Shown piece by piece: positions 44,941 through 54,048 of a DNA stretch of 64,000 bases (position 1 is the stretch's first letter; every line of letters starts with the position of its first letter). This DNA comes from Erythrobacter sanguineus. Its GTDB lineage: Bacteria > Pseudomonadota > Alphaproteobacteria > Sphingomonadales > Sphingomonadaceae. The translations under genes were made by a program, and so were the position numbers. The notes under the pieces were generated by a model. The model made no database searches. It was not told the DNA's origin and saw only the letters and a program-made list of their open reading frames with translations. The stretch spans positions 1-64,000 of the forward strand of contig NZ_FRDF01000005.1 of assembly GCF_900143235.1 (NCBI RefSeq), read 5' to 3'.

Positions 44941-45474
44941 ATGACCGGAAAGCTTGTTCGTTTCGCCGCTTCCGCGCTTGTCGCCGCAGGCCTTGCCACC
45001 ACCGCTGCGGCTGAACTACCCGTGGGGGAGGATGCGCCCGGCTTCACCACCCGCGCCGCGCTGGCGGGTAAGGAATTCGGCTTTTCGCTGAGCGCTGCGT
45101 TGGCGAAAGGCCCGGTGGTGCTGTATTTCTACCCCAAGGCCTTTACCAGTGGCTGCACGCTGGAAGCCAATGCCTTTGCCGAGGCGATGCCGCAATTCCG
45201 GGCAGCAGGCGCAAGCGTGATCGGGATGTCGAACGACGATATCGAGACGCTGAAGCGTTTCAGCCGCGAGGAATGCCGCGATGCCTTCCCGGTCGGTGTC
45301 GCCAGCACCAAGGTGATCGGCGCCTATGACGTGGCGATGGGTGGATCGGGACTTGCCAGCCGCACGTCCTATGTCATCGCGCCCGACGGGCGGATCATCG
45401 CCGTGCATTCGGCCAGCGATTACCGCGGCCACGTGGAAAAGAGCCTTGCTGCGGTGCGCGCGCTGAAGAAGTAG
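44941..45474 (+). CDS. Peroxiredoxin (BCP/AhpC-TSA type), exported
   Basis: 177 residues with a Sec signal (LVRFAASALVAAGLATTAAA), so it acts in the periplasm. The thioredoxin fold carries the peroxidatic cysteine Cys72 in YPKAFTSGCTLEA, the BCP-type signature, and a further cysteine, Cys112 in REECRDAF, that may resolve it. It reduces hydrogen peroxide and organic peroxides. The ATG at 44941 is preferred to the overlapping TTG at 44884 because GGAAGG (44925-44930) precedes it and the signal peptide begins there. Exported BCP-like peroxiredoxins are less usual than cytoplasmic ones. Confidence 0.9.
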   Translation: MTGKLVRFAASALVAAGLATTAAAELPVGEDAPGFTTRAALAGKEFGFSLSAALAKGPVVLYFYPKAFTSGCTLEANAFAEAMPQFRAAGASVIGMSNDDIETLKRFSREECRDAFPVGVASTKVIGAYDVAMGGSGLASRTSYVIAPDGRIIAVHSASDYRGHVEKSLAAVRALKK

Positions 45475-45563
45475 CCCGCACGGCCGGCGGCAGCGCGGCT
45501 TTACAATCGCGCCGCCCGCGTTAAGCGCAGGCCGGAATTTTCGCGTCTTGTGAAGGATCAATC

Positions 45564-46691
45564 ATGCGGGCCGAGGCCCAGGCTTACATCAACCGGATCG
45601 AAGCGGCGCTGGCGCTGGTGCGCCAGTCGCTCGACTGGGAGCGCGCCTTGCGGCGGCTCGACGAACTGAATGCGCGGGTGCAGGATCCGGGCTTGTGGGA
45701 CAATCCCAAGCAGGCGCAGGCGATCAGCCGCGAGCAGAAGACGCTGGAAACGGCGGTGAACACCGTCAACGAGATTTCCGCCGAGATGGCCGACGCGGTC
45801 GAATTCATCACCATGGGTGAGGCCGAGGGTGAGGATGCGATCATCGATGATGGCCTCGCCACGCTGGCACAGCTGGCCGACCGCGCCGATGCCGACAAGG
45901 TGCAGGCGCTGCTTTCGGGCGAGGTGGACGGCAATGACACCTATCTTGAAATCCACGCCGGGGCAGGCGGCACCGAAAGCCAGGACTGGGCCGAAATGCT
46001 GCTGCGCATGTATGCCCGCTGGGCCGAGCGGCGCGGTTTCAAGGTCGAAACGGTGGAATATCAGGCAGGCGAACAGGCCGGAATCAAGTCGGCGACGCTG
46101 CTGATCAAGGGCGACAACGCCTATGGCTATGCCAAGACCGAAAGCGGCGTCCACCGGCTTGTCCGCATCAGCCCCTATGACAGCTCGGCCCGGCGCCACA
46201 CCAGCTTTTCCAGCGTGTGGGTCTATCCGGTGATCGACGATACCTTCGAGATCGATATCAACCCGGCAGATCTCAAGATCGACACCTACCGCGCTTCGGG
46301 AGCGGGCGGGCAGCACGTCAACACCACCGATTCCGCGGTGCGCATCACCCACCAGCCCAGCGGGATCGTGGTCGCCAGCCAGCAGGACCGCAGCCAGCAC
46401 AAGAACCGCGATATCGCGATGAACATGCTGAAAGCGCGGCTTTACGAGGCCGAAATGCGTTCCCGCGAGGAAGCCGCCAGCGCCGAGCACAGCGCCAAGA
46501 GCGATATTGGCTGGGGCCACCAGATCCGGTCCTACGTCTTGCAGCCCTACCAGATGGTCAAGGACCTGCGCACAGGCGTTGTCTCGACCTCGCCCGATGC
46601 CGTGCTTGACGGGGCGATCGATCCGTTCATCTCGGCTGCGCTGGCGCAGCGGGTGACGGGCGAGACGGTCGAGATCGAGGACGTGGAATAG
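45564..46691 (+). CDS. prfB: Peptide chain release factor 2
   Basis: 375 residues. RF2 ends translation at UGA and UAA. The catalytic GGQ is at residues 248-250 in GAGGQHVNT, and the stop-codon recognition tripeptide is SPY at 203-205 (VRISPYDSSARRHTSF), where E. coli has SPF. The gene is a single uninterrupted frame, without the programmed +1 frameshift found in many other bacteria, so that form of autoregulation is absent. The Asp/Glu-rich N-terminal domain and PXXD-like parts are complete. It is followed two bases later by the methyltransferase lipoprotein gene. Confidence 0.96.
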   Translation: MRAEAQAYINRIEAALALVRQSLDWERALRRLDELNARVQDPGLWDNPKQAQAISREQKTLETAVNTVNEISAEMADAVEFITMGEAEGEDAIIDDGLATLAQLADRADADKVQALLSGEVDGNDTYLEIHAGAGGTESQDWAEMLLRMYARWAERRGFKVETVEYQAGEQAGIKSATLLIKGDNAYGYAKTESGVHRLVRISPYDSSARRHTSFSSVWVYPVIDDTFEIDINPADLKIDTYRASGAGGQHVNTTDSAVRITHQPSGIVVASQQDRSQHKNRDIAMNMLKARLYEAEMRSREEAASAEHSAKSDIGWGHQIRSYVLQPYQMVKDLRTGVVSTSPDAVLDGAIDPFISAALAQRVTGETVEIEDVE

Positions 46692-46693
46692 GC

Positions 46694-47431
46694 ATGATCG
46701 CTAGGCGCCGATTGGCTGCGGGATTGCTGGCAGCAGGCGGGCTGGCGCTGGCGCTGGCGGCGTGTGACCAGATGCTGCCGATCCCGGACGAACGGTCCGA
46801 CAGCGCGCTGATTTTCCCCAAGCCCGTCCGGCCAGTAGCCAAGGTCGTCTCCAACCAGTTCGCCAACGAGGACGCGCGCGACGAGCGCAACGAGGCGCAG
46901 GTGGTGATGGACCTTGCCGATATGCGCCCGGGCATGACCGTGGCCGATATCGGCGCGGGCGAGGGCTATTATACCGTCCGCCTCGCCGAACGCGTGGGGG
47001 ATGACGGGCGCGTGCTGGCGCAGGATATCAGCCGCGAAGCGCTCGAACGGCTCGGTCGCCGGGTGGAGCGTGAGCGGCTTGAAAACATCTCGATCAAGCT
47101 GGGCGAACCAGACGATCCGCAGCTGCCCGCAGACAGTTTCGACCGCATCTTCCTGGTCCACATGTATCATGAAGTGACCGATCCCTATGCCTTCCTGTGG
47201 CGGATGTGGCCGGCGCTGAATGCCGAAGGCCAGATCATCGTCGTCGAAAGCGACAGCCCGGTGGGCCGCCACGGCCTGCCCCATACGCTGCTGTTCTGCG
47301 AATTCGAGGCGGTCGGCTATGTGCTGGTCGAATATCTCGAACGGCCCGACATCAAGGGGTATTTTGCCCGATTTCAGCGCGGTGCCAAACGCACCGAACC
47401 GGAGGCGATCCGCCCCTGCAATCTCGGCTAG
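46694..47431 (+). CDS. SAM methyltransferase-fold protein with lipoprotein signal
   Basis: 245 residues. The N-terminus LLAAGGLALALAACDQ is a classical lipoprotein signal with Cys24, yet the rest is a class I methyltransferase: VADIGAGEGYYTVRLA as SAM loop, VLAQDISREALERL, FDRIFLVHMYHEV and the closing GQIIVVESDS. SAM is not known to be available outside the cytoplasm, so either the signal is not used, the protein faces inward, or it binds another ligand. It starts two bases after prfB and is probably co-translated with it, though a functional tie is not obvious. Confidence 0.85.
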   Translation: MIARRRLAAGLLAAGGLALALAACDQMLPIPDERSDSALIFPKPVRPVAKVVSNQFANEDARDERNEAQVVMDLADMRPGMTVADIGAGEGYYTVRLAERVGDDGRVLAQDISREALERLGRRVERERLENISIKLGEPDDPQLPADSFDRIFLVHMYHEVTDPYAFLWRMWPALNAEGQIIVVESDSPVGRHGLPHTLLFCEFEAVGYVLVEYLERPDIKGYFARFQRGAKRTEPEAIRPCNLG

Positions 47432-47510
47432 GGGCAAACCATGCTCTAACATTGCGGCCAGCCGCGCCGGGCACTATGTCACAACCAGATCATGCGCGTC
47501 AGAAGGGCGC

Positions 47511-47519
47511 GAAGGGGAG
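47511..47519 (+). promoter_or_regulatory. Strong ribosome binding site fixing a TTG start
   Basis: GAAGGGGAG ends six bases before the TTG at 47526, which has no competing ATG or GTG at suitable spacing. It decides the start of the nitronate-monooxygenase-like gene. Confidence 0.6.
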
Positions 47520-47525
47520 TTTTCA

Positions 47526-48929
47526 TTGTTCAAGGGATTGAGCCCGATCGTTTATGGCGGGCGTGAAGTGTGGCCGCTGGTCGAAGGCGGCAAGGGTGTT
47601 TCGGCGACCAATCACGCCAGTTCCGGCGCATGGGCGGCAGCGGGCGGCATCGGTACGGTGAGCGCGGTCAACGCCGACAGCTATGACGCGGACGGCAACC
47701 CGGTTCCGCAGATATATCACGGCAAAACCCGCGAGGAACGCCATCAGGAACTGATCCGCTACGCCATTGACGGTGCGACCACGCAGGTGAAGCAGGCCTA
47801 TGAGCTTTCGGGCGGCAAGGGCGCGATCAACATCAACGTGTTGTGGGAAATGGGCGGGGCGCAGGCCGTGCTCGAAGGCGTGCTGGAAAACACCCGCGGC
47901 ATGGTGGCAGGCGTCACCTGCGGGGCGGGGATGCCCTACAAGCTGGCGGAGATCGCGGCGCGGTTCAACGTGTATTACCTGCCGATCGTCAGTTCCGGGC
48001 GTGCGTTCCGGGCGCTATGGAAACGCAGCTACCACAAGGTGCCCGATCTGATGGCAGCCGTGGTCTATGAAGACCCGTGGCTGGCGGGCGGCCACAATGG
48101 CCTGTCCAACGCCGAAGACCCGACCAAGCCCGAAGACCCGTACCCCCGGGTCAAGACCCTGCGCGACATGATGCGCGCCGAGGGCGTTTCGGACGACGTG
48201 CCGATCGTGATGGCGGGCGGGGTGTGGTTCCTGCGCGAATGGGAAAACTGGATCGACAATCCCGAACTCGGCAAAATTGCCTTCCAGTTCGGCACGCGCC
48301 CGTTGTTGACGCGGGAAAGCCCGATCCCGCAGGTCTGGAAAGACCTGCTTCGCACGGTCGAGCCGGGCGATGTGCTGCTGCACAAGTTTTCGCCCACCGG
48401 GTTCTATTCGAGCGCGGTCAAGACCCCGTTCCTGTATGACCTGATGCACCGCAGCGAACGCCAGATCCCGTTCTTCAAGCGCGGCGAGGAAGAAGGCACC
48501 GTGCAACTCGGCGAAGAAGGCAAGGCGCGCAGCTTCTGGGTGATGCCCGAAGACAAGGCCCGCGCCGAAATGTGGATGCGCGCCGGGCATACCGAACCGC
48601 TCAAGACACCCGATGGCACGATCGTGTTTGTCACCCCGGATTCGCGCGACACCATCCGCAAGGATCAGCAGGATTGCATGGGCTGCCTGTCGCATTGCGG
48701 CTTTTCGAGCTGGAAGGACCACGACGACTTCACCACCGGCAGGCTTGCCGATCCGCGCAGCTTCTGCATCCAGAAGACCTTGCAGGACATCGCCCACGGC
48801 GATGATCCGGATAACAACTTGGCCTTCGCGGGCCATGCTGCGTACCGGTTCAAGACCGATCCGTTCTACTCCAACGGCTACACCCCGAGCGTGGGGGAGC
48901 TGGTCGAGCGGATTTTGACGGGGGATTAA
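47526..48929 (+). CDS. Nitronate monooxygenase-like flavoprotein
   Basis: 467 residues from a TTG at 47526 with a strong upstream ribosome binding site. The TIM-barrel FMN domain resembles 2-nitropropane dioxygenase/nitronate monooxygenase: VTCGAGMPYKLAEI, YLPIVSSGRAFRALWKR, AGGHNGLSNAEDP, DVPIVMAGGVW and KIAFQFGTRPLL. It is longer than the usual 320-380 residues. The extra C-terminal part has a cysteine cluster, DCMGCLSHCGFSSW, and SFCIQKTL, which could bind metal. Function is uncertain: FMN-dependent oxidation of nitronates or a reductase role. No partner gene is adjacent; it is convergent with the dehydrogenase gene. Confidence 0.8.
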   Translation: MFKGLSPIVYGGREVWPLVEGGKGVSATNHASSGAWAAAGGIGTVSAVNADSYDADGNPVPQIYHGKTREERHQELIRYAIDGATTQVKQAYELSGGKGAININVLWEMGGAQAVLEGVLENTRGMVAGVTCGAGMPYKLAEIAARFNVYYLPIVSSGRAFRALWKRSYHKVPDLMAAVVYEDPWLAGGHNGLSNAEDPTKPEDPYPRVKTLRDMMRAEGVSDDVPIVMAGGVWFLREWENWIDNPELGKIAFQFGTRPLLTRESPIPQVWKDLLRTVEPGDVLLHKFSPTGFYSSAVKTPFLYDLMHRSERQIPFFKRGEEEGTVQLGEEGKARSFWVMPEDKARAEMWMRAGHTEPLKTPDGTIVFVTPDSRDTIRKDQQDCMGCLSHCGFSSWKDHDDFTTGRLADPRSFCIQKTLQDIAHGDDPDNNLAFAGHAAYRFKTDPFYSNGYTPSVGELVERILTGD

Positions 48930-48958
48930 GCGAGGAAGCGCGGCGGTGCGGCGGTGGT

Positions 48959-49972
48959 TCAGCCCCGCACAAGCGCCGTCAGCACCTGGTCGGGCGGGCG
49001 GTGCCCATCGGCCCACATGCGGATATTTGCGATCACCCGGTGGCCCGAATCCTCGCGGCCTTCGGTCGTGGCGCTGCCAATGTGGGGCAGAGTCATGACG
49101 TTGGGATGGGCGATGAGGCGCCGATCGACGTGCGGCTCGTCGGGGTACACATCCAGCCCCGCGCCCGCGAGGTGGCCCGATTCAAGCGCCGCGATCAGCG
49201 CTTCCTGATCGATCAGCTCACCGCGCGCAGTGTTGATGATGCTGCTGCCCGGCTTCATCAGCGCGATCCGCCGCGCGTCGACCATGTGGCGGGTGTCCTC
49301 GGTCAGCGGGCAGTGAAGGGTGAGGATGTCGGACTCGGCCATCAGCGCATCGACATCACCCACGTAACGAGCGCCCAGCATCCGTTCCAACGCCTCGGGC
49401 AGGGGCTTGCGGTTGAAATAGGCGATCTCCAGCCCGAAGGCGCGCGCGCGGTGGGCCACCGCCTGCCCGATGCGGCCCATGCCGACAATGCCCAGCACCT
49501 TGCCCGCCAGCTTGCGCCCGAGCAGGCCCGATGGCGTCCACCCCGTCCACTCGCCGCGCCGCACCAGCCCTGTGCCTTCGCGAATCCGGCGGGGCACACC
49601 GATGATCATCGCCATCGCAAGGTCGGCGGTATCATCGGTGAAGACGCCGGGCGTGTTGGTGACAAGGATTTTCCGCGCGGCGGCGGCGGCCAGATCAATA
49701 TGTTCCGTTCCCGCGCCGAAATTGGCGATCAGCCCCAGCCGCCCACCAGCCCCTGCGATCAGATCGGCGTCGATCCGGTCGGTCACGGTCGGCACCAGCA
49801 CGTCGCAATCCTGCATCGCAGCGGCAAGCTGATCGCGGGTCAGCGGCACATCGGCCACGTTCAGCACCACGTCGAACAATTCGCGCATCCGCGCCTCGAC
49901 CTCCGGCACCAGATGGCGGGTCACGATGACTCGGGGACGTTCGATCGGGGTGCGGCTTTCTGGCATGGTCAT
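48959..49972 (-). CDS. D-2-hydroxyacid dehydrogenase (glyoxylate reductase type)
   Basis: 337 residues of the D-isomer 2-hydroxyacid dehydrogenase family. The NAD(P) loop is LGIVGMGRIGQAVAHR. The catalytic residues are Arg in INTARGELIDQ, Glu in YPDEPHVD and His in LPHIGSATTEGRE, typical of glyoxylate/hydroxypyruvate reductase or glycerate dehydrogenase. It would interconvert a 2-oxoacid and D-2-hydroxyacid in the cytoplasm. ATG at 49972; M3 is an alternative start. It is divergent, by 99 bases, from the SH3 protein gene. Confidence 0.92.
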   Translation of the reverse strand: MTMPESRTPIERPRVIVTRHLVPEVEARMRELFDVVLNVADVPLTRDQLAAAMQDCDVLVPTVTDRIDADLIAGAGGRLGLIANFGAGTEHIDLAAAAARKILVTNTPGVFTDDTADLAMAMIIGVPRRIREGTGLVRRGEWTGWTPSGLLGRKLAGKVLGIVGMGRIGQAVAHRARAFGLEIAYFNRKPLPEALERMLGARYVGDVDALMAESDILTLHCPLTEDTRHMVDARRIALMKPGSSIINTARGELIDQEALIAALESGHLAGAGLDVYPDEPHVDRRLIAHPNVMTLPHIGSATTEGREDSGHRVIANIRMWADGHRPPDQVLTALVRG

Positions 49973-50071
49973 CGGCTAATGCCACAGGGCCCGCGCGGTC
50001 AAGGCGTGATGCTGCCGGATTTGCATCAAGGCGTGCTTGAAACCCGTAGGCCAGACGGGCTATCGCAACCC

Positions 50072-50572
50072 ATGATGATGGGAATCCGCGTTTTTGCCGT
50101 GTTCGGCCTGTGCCTGCTGATGGGTTTCGTGATCATGTGTGATCCGGCTCATGCGCAGGACCGCGAAGTGCCCTACTGGGCGAGCTTGCGTTATGACGAG
50201 GTGCGCATGCGCGTTGGCCCGAGCGAGGAATATCCGATCGAATGGGTCTACAAGCGCAAGGGCCTGCCGGTGAAGGTGGTGCGGGTGCGCGAAGGCTGGC
50301 GTTTCGTCGAGGATCCCGAAGGGGCCAAGGGCTGGATCGCCCGCAGCCAGCTTGACCCGAACCGCGGCGCGCTGGTGGTGGGCGAAGGGCTGGCCGATAT
50401 CCGCGCCGAGCCCGCCGCCACATCGGCGCTGCGCTGGCGGGCCGAACCGGGGGTGGTCGGCAAGCTTTCAACCTGCCGCGAAGACTGGTGCGAGATCAAT
50501 GTTGGCGGGCGCAAGGGCTGGGTCGCGAGCGACCGCCTGTGGGGCGTCGAGAATCTGCCGGGCGACCAATAG
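50072..50572 (+). CDS. SH3 domain protein, exported
   Basis: 166 residues with a signal peptide (IRVFAVFGLCLLMGFVIMCDPAHA) cleaved near AHAQ, followed by two bacterial SH3-like repeats: LRYDEVRMRVGPSEEYP to GWIARSQL, and LADIRAEPAATSALRW to GWVASDRLWGV. The second has a Cys pair (STCREDWCEI) that may form a disulfide. It is the SH3_4/DUF1058 type, thought to bind cell-wall material in the periplasm. The gene begins with three ATG codons in a row (50072, 50075, 50078), any of which may be the start. Confidence 0.87.
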   Translation: MMMGIRVFAVFGLCLLMGFVIMCDPAHAQDREVPYWASLRYDEVRMRVGPSEEYPIEWVYKRKGLPVKVVRVREGWRFVEDPEGAKGWIARSQLDPNRGALVVGEGLADIRAEPAATSALRWRAEPGVVGKLSTCREDWCEINVGGRKGWVASDRLWGVENLPGDQ

Positions 50573-50599
50573 CGCCCGACAGGAACACGGATTCAGCGA

Positions 50600-50716
50600 T
50601 TAATCGCTCGGAAGTTCGGGCGGTTCGACCGGTTCAGGGGTGGGCGAGGGTTCGCACCCCGCCGTCACCCCTGCGGCCAGCAGCAGCATCAGCGCAAAAA
50701 GAGCCCTGCGCGCCAT
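50600..50716 (-). CDS. Very small lipoprotein, 38 residues
   Basis: A 39-codon frame (stop TAA, complement of 50600-50602; ATG at 50714-50716) encodes RRALFALMLLLAAGVTAGC, a well-formed lipoprotein signal with Cys21 as lipidation site, then a 17-residue tail of almost only Pro, Glu, Ser and Val ending in Asp. It lies four bases downstream of the thiolase stop on the same strand and so is probably translated from the thiolase mRNA. Signal-sequence quality argues for a real gene; the tail is too short for a domain, so it may be a cell-envelope spacer or a decaying lipoprotein. Confidence 0.55.
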   Translation of the reverse strand: MARRALFALMLLLAAGVTAGCEPSPTPEPVEPPELPSD

Positions 50717-50720
50717 GATG

Positions 50721-51917
50721 TCACACCAGCTCGACCGCAATCGCGGTGGCTTCGCCCCCGCCGATGCACAGCGAGGCAACGCCGCGGGTCTTGCCGTGGC
50801 TTTTCAGCGCGTTCAGCAGCGTCACGATGATGCGCGTGCCGCTCGCCCCGATCGGGTGGCCAAGCGCGGTGCCGCCGCCGTTGACGTTGATCCTGTCATG
50901 CGGAATGCCGAGATCGCGCATCGCGAACATGGCGACGCAGGCGAAGGCTTCGTTGACTTCGAACAGATCCACATCATCAATGCTCCAGCCGGCGCGATCG
51001 AGCACCTTCTGGATGGCGGGAATCGGCGCAGTGGTGAACTGCGCCGGGGCCTGGGCGTGTGCAGCTGTGGCGACAACGCGGGCGACCGGGGTCAGGCCCT
51101 TGGCCTGAGCCACGCTCGCGCGGGTCAGCACCAGCGCAGCGGCGCCATCCGAGATCGAGCTGGAAGTCGCGGCGGTGATGGTGCCGTCCTTGGCGAAGGC
51201 CGGGCGCAGTTGCGGGATCTTGTCTGGGCGGCCCTTGCCGGGCGCTTCGTCATGTTCGACCACCACGTCGCCCGCGCGGGTCGCAACGGTTACCGGCACG
51301 ACCTCGCCCGCAAACGCGCCGCTTTCAATCGCGCGGTTGGCGCGGGCAAGGGATTCGATCGCGTAGGCGTCCATGTCTTCGCGGGTCATCTGGTAGGCAT
51401 TGGCGGTATCCTGCGCGAAGGTGCCCATCGCGCGGCCCGGTTCATAGGCATCTTCCAGCCCATCAAGGAACATGTGGTCATAGGCCGTATCATGGCCCAG
51501 CCGTGCGCCTGAACGGTGCTTTTTCAACAGGTAGGGCGCATTGGTCATGCTTTCCATGCCGCCTGCCACCACCATGTCGATGGTGCCGCTGGCGAGCGCT
51601 TCGGCGCCCATGATCACGGTCTGCATGCCGCTGCCGCACACCTTGTTGACCGTGGTCGCCTGCACCGAAAGCGGCAGGCCTGCCTTGATCGCTGCCTGCC
51701 GCGCCGGTGCCTGCCCAAGCCCTGCGGGCAGCACGCAGCCGATATAGGCGCGGTCGATATCCTCGCCCGCCACACCCGCGCGCTCAACCGCAGCCTTGAC
51801 CGCCACCGCGCCCAGATCGGTCGCCGCGACATCCGCCAGCGCGCCCTGCATCGCGCCCATCGGGGTGCGCGCATAGGACAGGATCACGATCGGATCGGCG
51901 GATGAGAACTGGGTCAT
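50721..51917 (-). CDS. Acetyl-CoA C-acetyltransferase (thiolase)
   Basis: 398 residues, typical thiolase length. The acylated cysteine is Cys94 in NKVCGSGMQ. The C-terminal histidine His354 is in GTALGHPIGASG, and the second cysteine Cys384 in SLCIGGGEA acts as acid/base. It condenses two acetyl-CoA, or degrades acetoacetyl-CoA. The ATG at 51917 is chosen because upstream codons have no similarity, although the frame is open to 52073. The divergent 177-bp gap to the aldehyde dehydrogenase gene should hold both promoters. Confidence 0.94.
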   Translation of the reverse strand: MTQFSSADPIVILSYARTPMGAMQGALADVAATDLGAVAVKAAVERAGVAGEDIDRAYIGCVLPAGLGQAPARQAAIKAGLPLSVQATTVNKVCGSGMQTVIMGAEALASGTIDMVVAGGMESMTNAPYLLKKHRSGARLGHDTAYDHMFLDGLEDAYEPGRAMGTFAQDTANAYQMTREDMDAYAIESLARANRAIESGAFAGEVVPVTVATRAGDVVVEHDEAPGKGRPDKIPQLRPAFAKDGTITAATSSSISDGAAALVLTRASVAQAKGLTPVARVVATAAHAQAPAQFTTAPIPAIQKVLDRAGWSIDDVDLFEVNEAFACVAMFAMRDLGIPHDRINVNGGGTALGHPIGASGTRIIVTLLNALKSHGKTRGVASLCIGGGEATAIAVELV

Positions 51918-52094
51918 AGCGGTTCGTCCTTGCGTCAGGATGGAATGTCTGGATGTGGCTCTAATGCTGCGTTGCGGCATTGGCAATCGGTTGAGGCAAT
52001 CGTGCGACCAGCTGCCAAGCACCTTGTCAGCGGCGCAGCTTTGCGCAAGAACGCGTCGCAAATCAAAACGCATCTATGTCTATGGGAGAATGAC

Positions 52095-53525
52095 ATGGCC
52101 GATGATCGCCGCGACACCCTCGAAGCCCTGCTGACACGCCAACGCGCCGCCTTCACCGCATCGCGACCCGAGCCGATATCGCAGCGCAAGGACCGCATCC
52201 GCCGCGCCATCGCGCTGGTCAAGGAGCATGGCGATGAATTCGCCAAGGCAATGAGCGCGGATTTCGGAAGCCGTTCGGTGCAGCAATCAATGCTGACCGA
52301 TATCGCTGCCACGGTGGGTGCAGGCCATCACGCGCTCAAGAACGTGGACAAGTGGGCCAAAACCGAAAAGCGCAAGGTCCAGTTTCCGCTCGGTCTGCTG
52401 GGTGCCAAGGCCGAGGTTCGCTATGAACCCAAGGGCGTGATCGGCATCCTCAGCCCGTGGAATTTTCCGGTGCAGCTTGCTTTCGGCCCGCTGATGCAGG
52501 TGCTGGCGGCGGGCAACCGGGCGATGATCAAACCATCCGAATTCACCGAACGCACCAGCGAGCTGATGGCGCAGCTGACGACCGAGTATTTCGCGCCCGA
52601 GGAAGTGGCGGTGATCACCGGCGGGCCCGAAGTGGCAGCGGCGTTTTCCGCGTTGCCGTTCGATCACCTTGTCTTTACCGGATCGACCGCGACCGGGCGC
52701 CGGGTGATGCAGGCGGCGGCTGAAAACCTTGTGCCGGTGACGCTGGAACTGGGCGGCAAATCGCCCGTTATCATGGGCCGCAGCGCCGATTTCGCCAAGG
52801 CGGGCGAACGCATCGCGATCGGCAAGATGATGAATGCGGGCCAGATCTGCCTCGCGCCCGATTACCTGATCGTGCCCGAGGACAAGGAAAGCGAGGCCGT
52901 GGCAGGCGTGACCCACGCGGCCAGCGCGATGTATCCGCGGCTGCTTGATAATGATGACTATGCCTCGATCGTGTCGGACCGCCATTTTGAAAGGTTGCAG
53001 GGCCTTGTCGCGGATGCACGCGACAAGGGCGCCGAGGTGATCGAGGTCAATCCCGGGCAGGAGGACTTTTCCAACGCCAACCAGCGCAAGATGCCGCTGA
53101 CCATCCTGCGGAACGTGAACGACAGCATGGCCGCGATGCAGGAGGAAATCTTTGGCCCCGTCCTGCCGGTGATGACCTACCAGTCGGTCGATCAGGCGGT
53201 GGATTACATCAACGAACATGACCGACCGCTCGGCCTTTATTACTTCGGCGAGGATTCGGGCGAACAGGAACGCGTTCTCACCCGCACCATATCGGGCGGG
53301 GTGACGACCAATGACGTGGTGTTCCACGTGTCGATGGAAGATCTGCCGTTCGGCGGGGTCGGCCCGTCTGGCATGGGGAGCTATCACGCGATCGAGGGTT
53401 TCCGCGAGTTCAGCCATGCCCGCGCGGTCTATCACCAGCCCAAGATCGACATTGCTAAGCTGGGCGGGCTGAAGCCTCCCTATGGTGATGCGACCGAGAA
53501 GGCGGCGGCGCGCATGATGAAGTAG
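52095..53525 (+). CDS. Coniferyl-aldehyde dehydrogenase-like aldehyde dehydrogenase
   Basis: 476 residues of the ALDH superfamily. The active cysteine is Cys252 ([11 protein letters not shown]) and the general base Glu218 (LELGGKSPV). NAD binding is seen in [11 protein letters not shown], and the C-terminus has [22 protein letters not shown]. The N-terminal [15 protein letters not shown] and [14 protein letters not shown] place it with the shorter coniferyl/long-chain aldehyde dehydrogenases. It has no transmembrane tail. ATG at 52095, ten bases after GGGAG (52084-52088... in the sequence TATGGGAGAATGAC), is a good start. Confidence 0.92.
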   Translation: MADDRRDTLEALLTRQRAAFTASRPEPISQRKDRIRRAIALVKEHGDEFAKAMSADFGSRSVQQSMLTDIAATVGAGHHALKNVDKWAKTEKRKVQFPLGLLGAKAEVRYEPKGVIGILSPWNFPVQLAFGPLMQVLAAGNRAMIKPSEFTERTSELMAQLTTEYFAPEEVAVITGGPEVAAAFSALPFDHLVFTGSTATGRRVMQAAAENLVPVTLELGGKSPVIMGRSADFAKAGERIAIGKMMNAGQICLAPDYLIVPEDKESEAVAGVTHAASAMYPRLLDNDDYASIVSDRHFERLQGLVADARDKGAEVIEVNPGQEDFSNANQRKMPLTILRNVNDSMAAMQEEIFGPVLPVMTYQSVDQAVDYINEHDRPLGLYYFGEDSGEQERVLTRTISGGVTTNDVVFHVSMEDLPFGGVGPSGMGSYHAIEGFREFSHARAVYHQPKIDIAKLGGLKPPYGDATEKAAARMMK

Positions 53526-53673
53526 CGGGCGAGGGTGGTTTGCCGCGTTCCTTCCCGCAACGGCTGTTCGATTTCCTGCATCATCTCTATGGGCTTTTGT
53601 CCGAGTCGCGGGCTTGCGCGGTCGGCGCGAGACGCTTAGGGCGACGCTCGGGATTAATAGCTTGGACATCGCC

Positions 53674-54048
53674 GTGATCGATCTCAGCCAGTATCTGCCG
53701 ATACTGTTATTCATTCTCATCGCATTCGGATTGTCGATCCTGTTCGTGGTCGCGCCGATGGCGGTGTCACGGCTGACGGGTGCGCATAATCCGGATGCCG
53801 AGAAGCTCAGCGAATATGAATGCGGCTTCCCCGCGTTCGAGGATGCGCGCAGCCAGTTCGACGTGCGGTTCTATCTGGTCGCGATCAGCTTCATCGTCTT
53901 CGATCTCGAAGCGGCGTTCCTGTTTCCCTGGGCGGTGAGCCTGGGGCAGACGGGCTGGGTCGGTTGGGGCGGGATGATGGTGTTCCTGTTCATCCTTGCG
54001 GTCGGCCTGGCCTATGAATGGAAGAAGGGGGCGCTGGATTGGGAATGA
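53674..54048 (+). CDS. nuoA: NADH-quinone oxidoreductase subunit A
   Basis: 124 residues with three membrane helices: [41 protein letters not shown] and [17 protein letters not shown]. The family motifs [20 protein letters not shown] and [13 protein letters not shown] are intact; the conserved Cys in the first of these sits in the loop that moves near the quinone site. The GTG at 53674 is preferred because IDLSQYLP is the usual family start; a TTG at 53662 is possible. The 148 bases upstream, after the aldehyde dehydrogenase gene, should contain the promoter of the nuo operon. Confidence 0.95.
   Translation: MIDLSQYLPILLFILIAFGLSILFVVAPMAVSRLTGAHNPDAEKLSEYECGFPAFEDARSQFDVRFYLVAISFIVFDLEAAFLFPWAVSLGQTGWVGWGGMMVFLFILAVGLAYEWKKGALDWE

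Noticed and set aside
45564..45700. Programmed +1 frameshift in prfB
   Set aside because: The gene is one open frame from the ATG, with no internal UGA near codon 26.
46170..46178. SPY in place of SPF in RF2 as a possible specificity change
   Set aside because: The same tripeptide is, as far as I recall, common in alphaproteobacterial RF2, so it is lineage-typical and not odd.
53526..53673. A specific promoter for the nuo operon
   Set aside because: The 148-base gap must hold one, but no hexamer pair stood out enough to place it.
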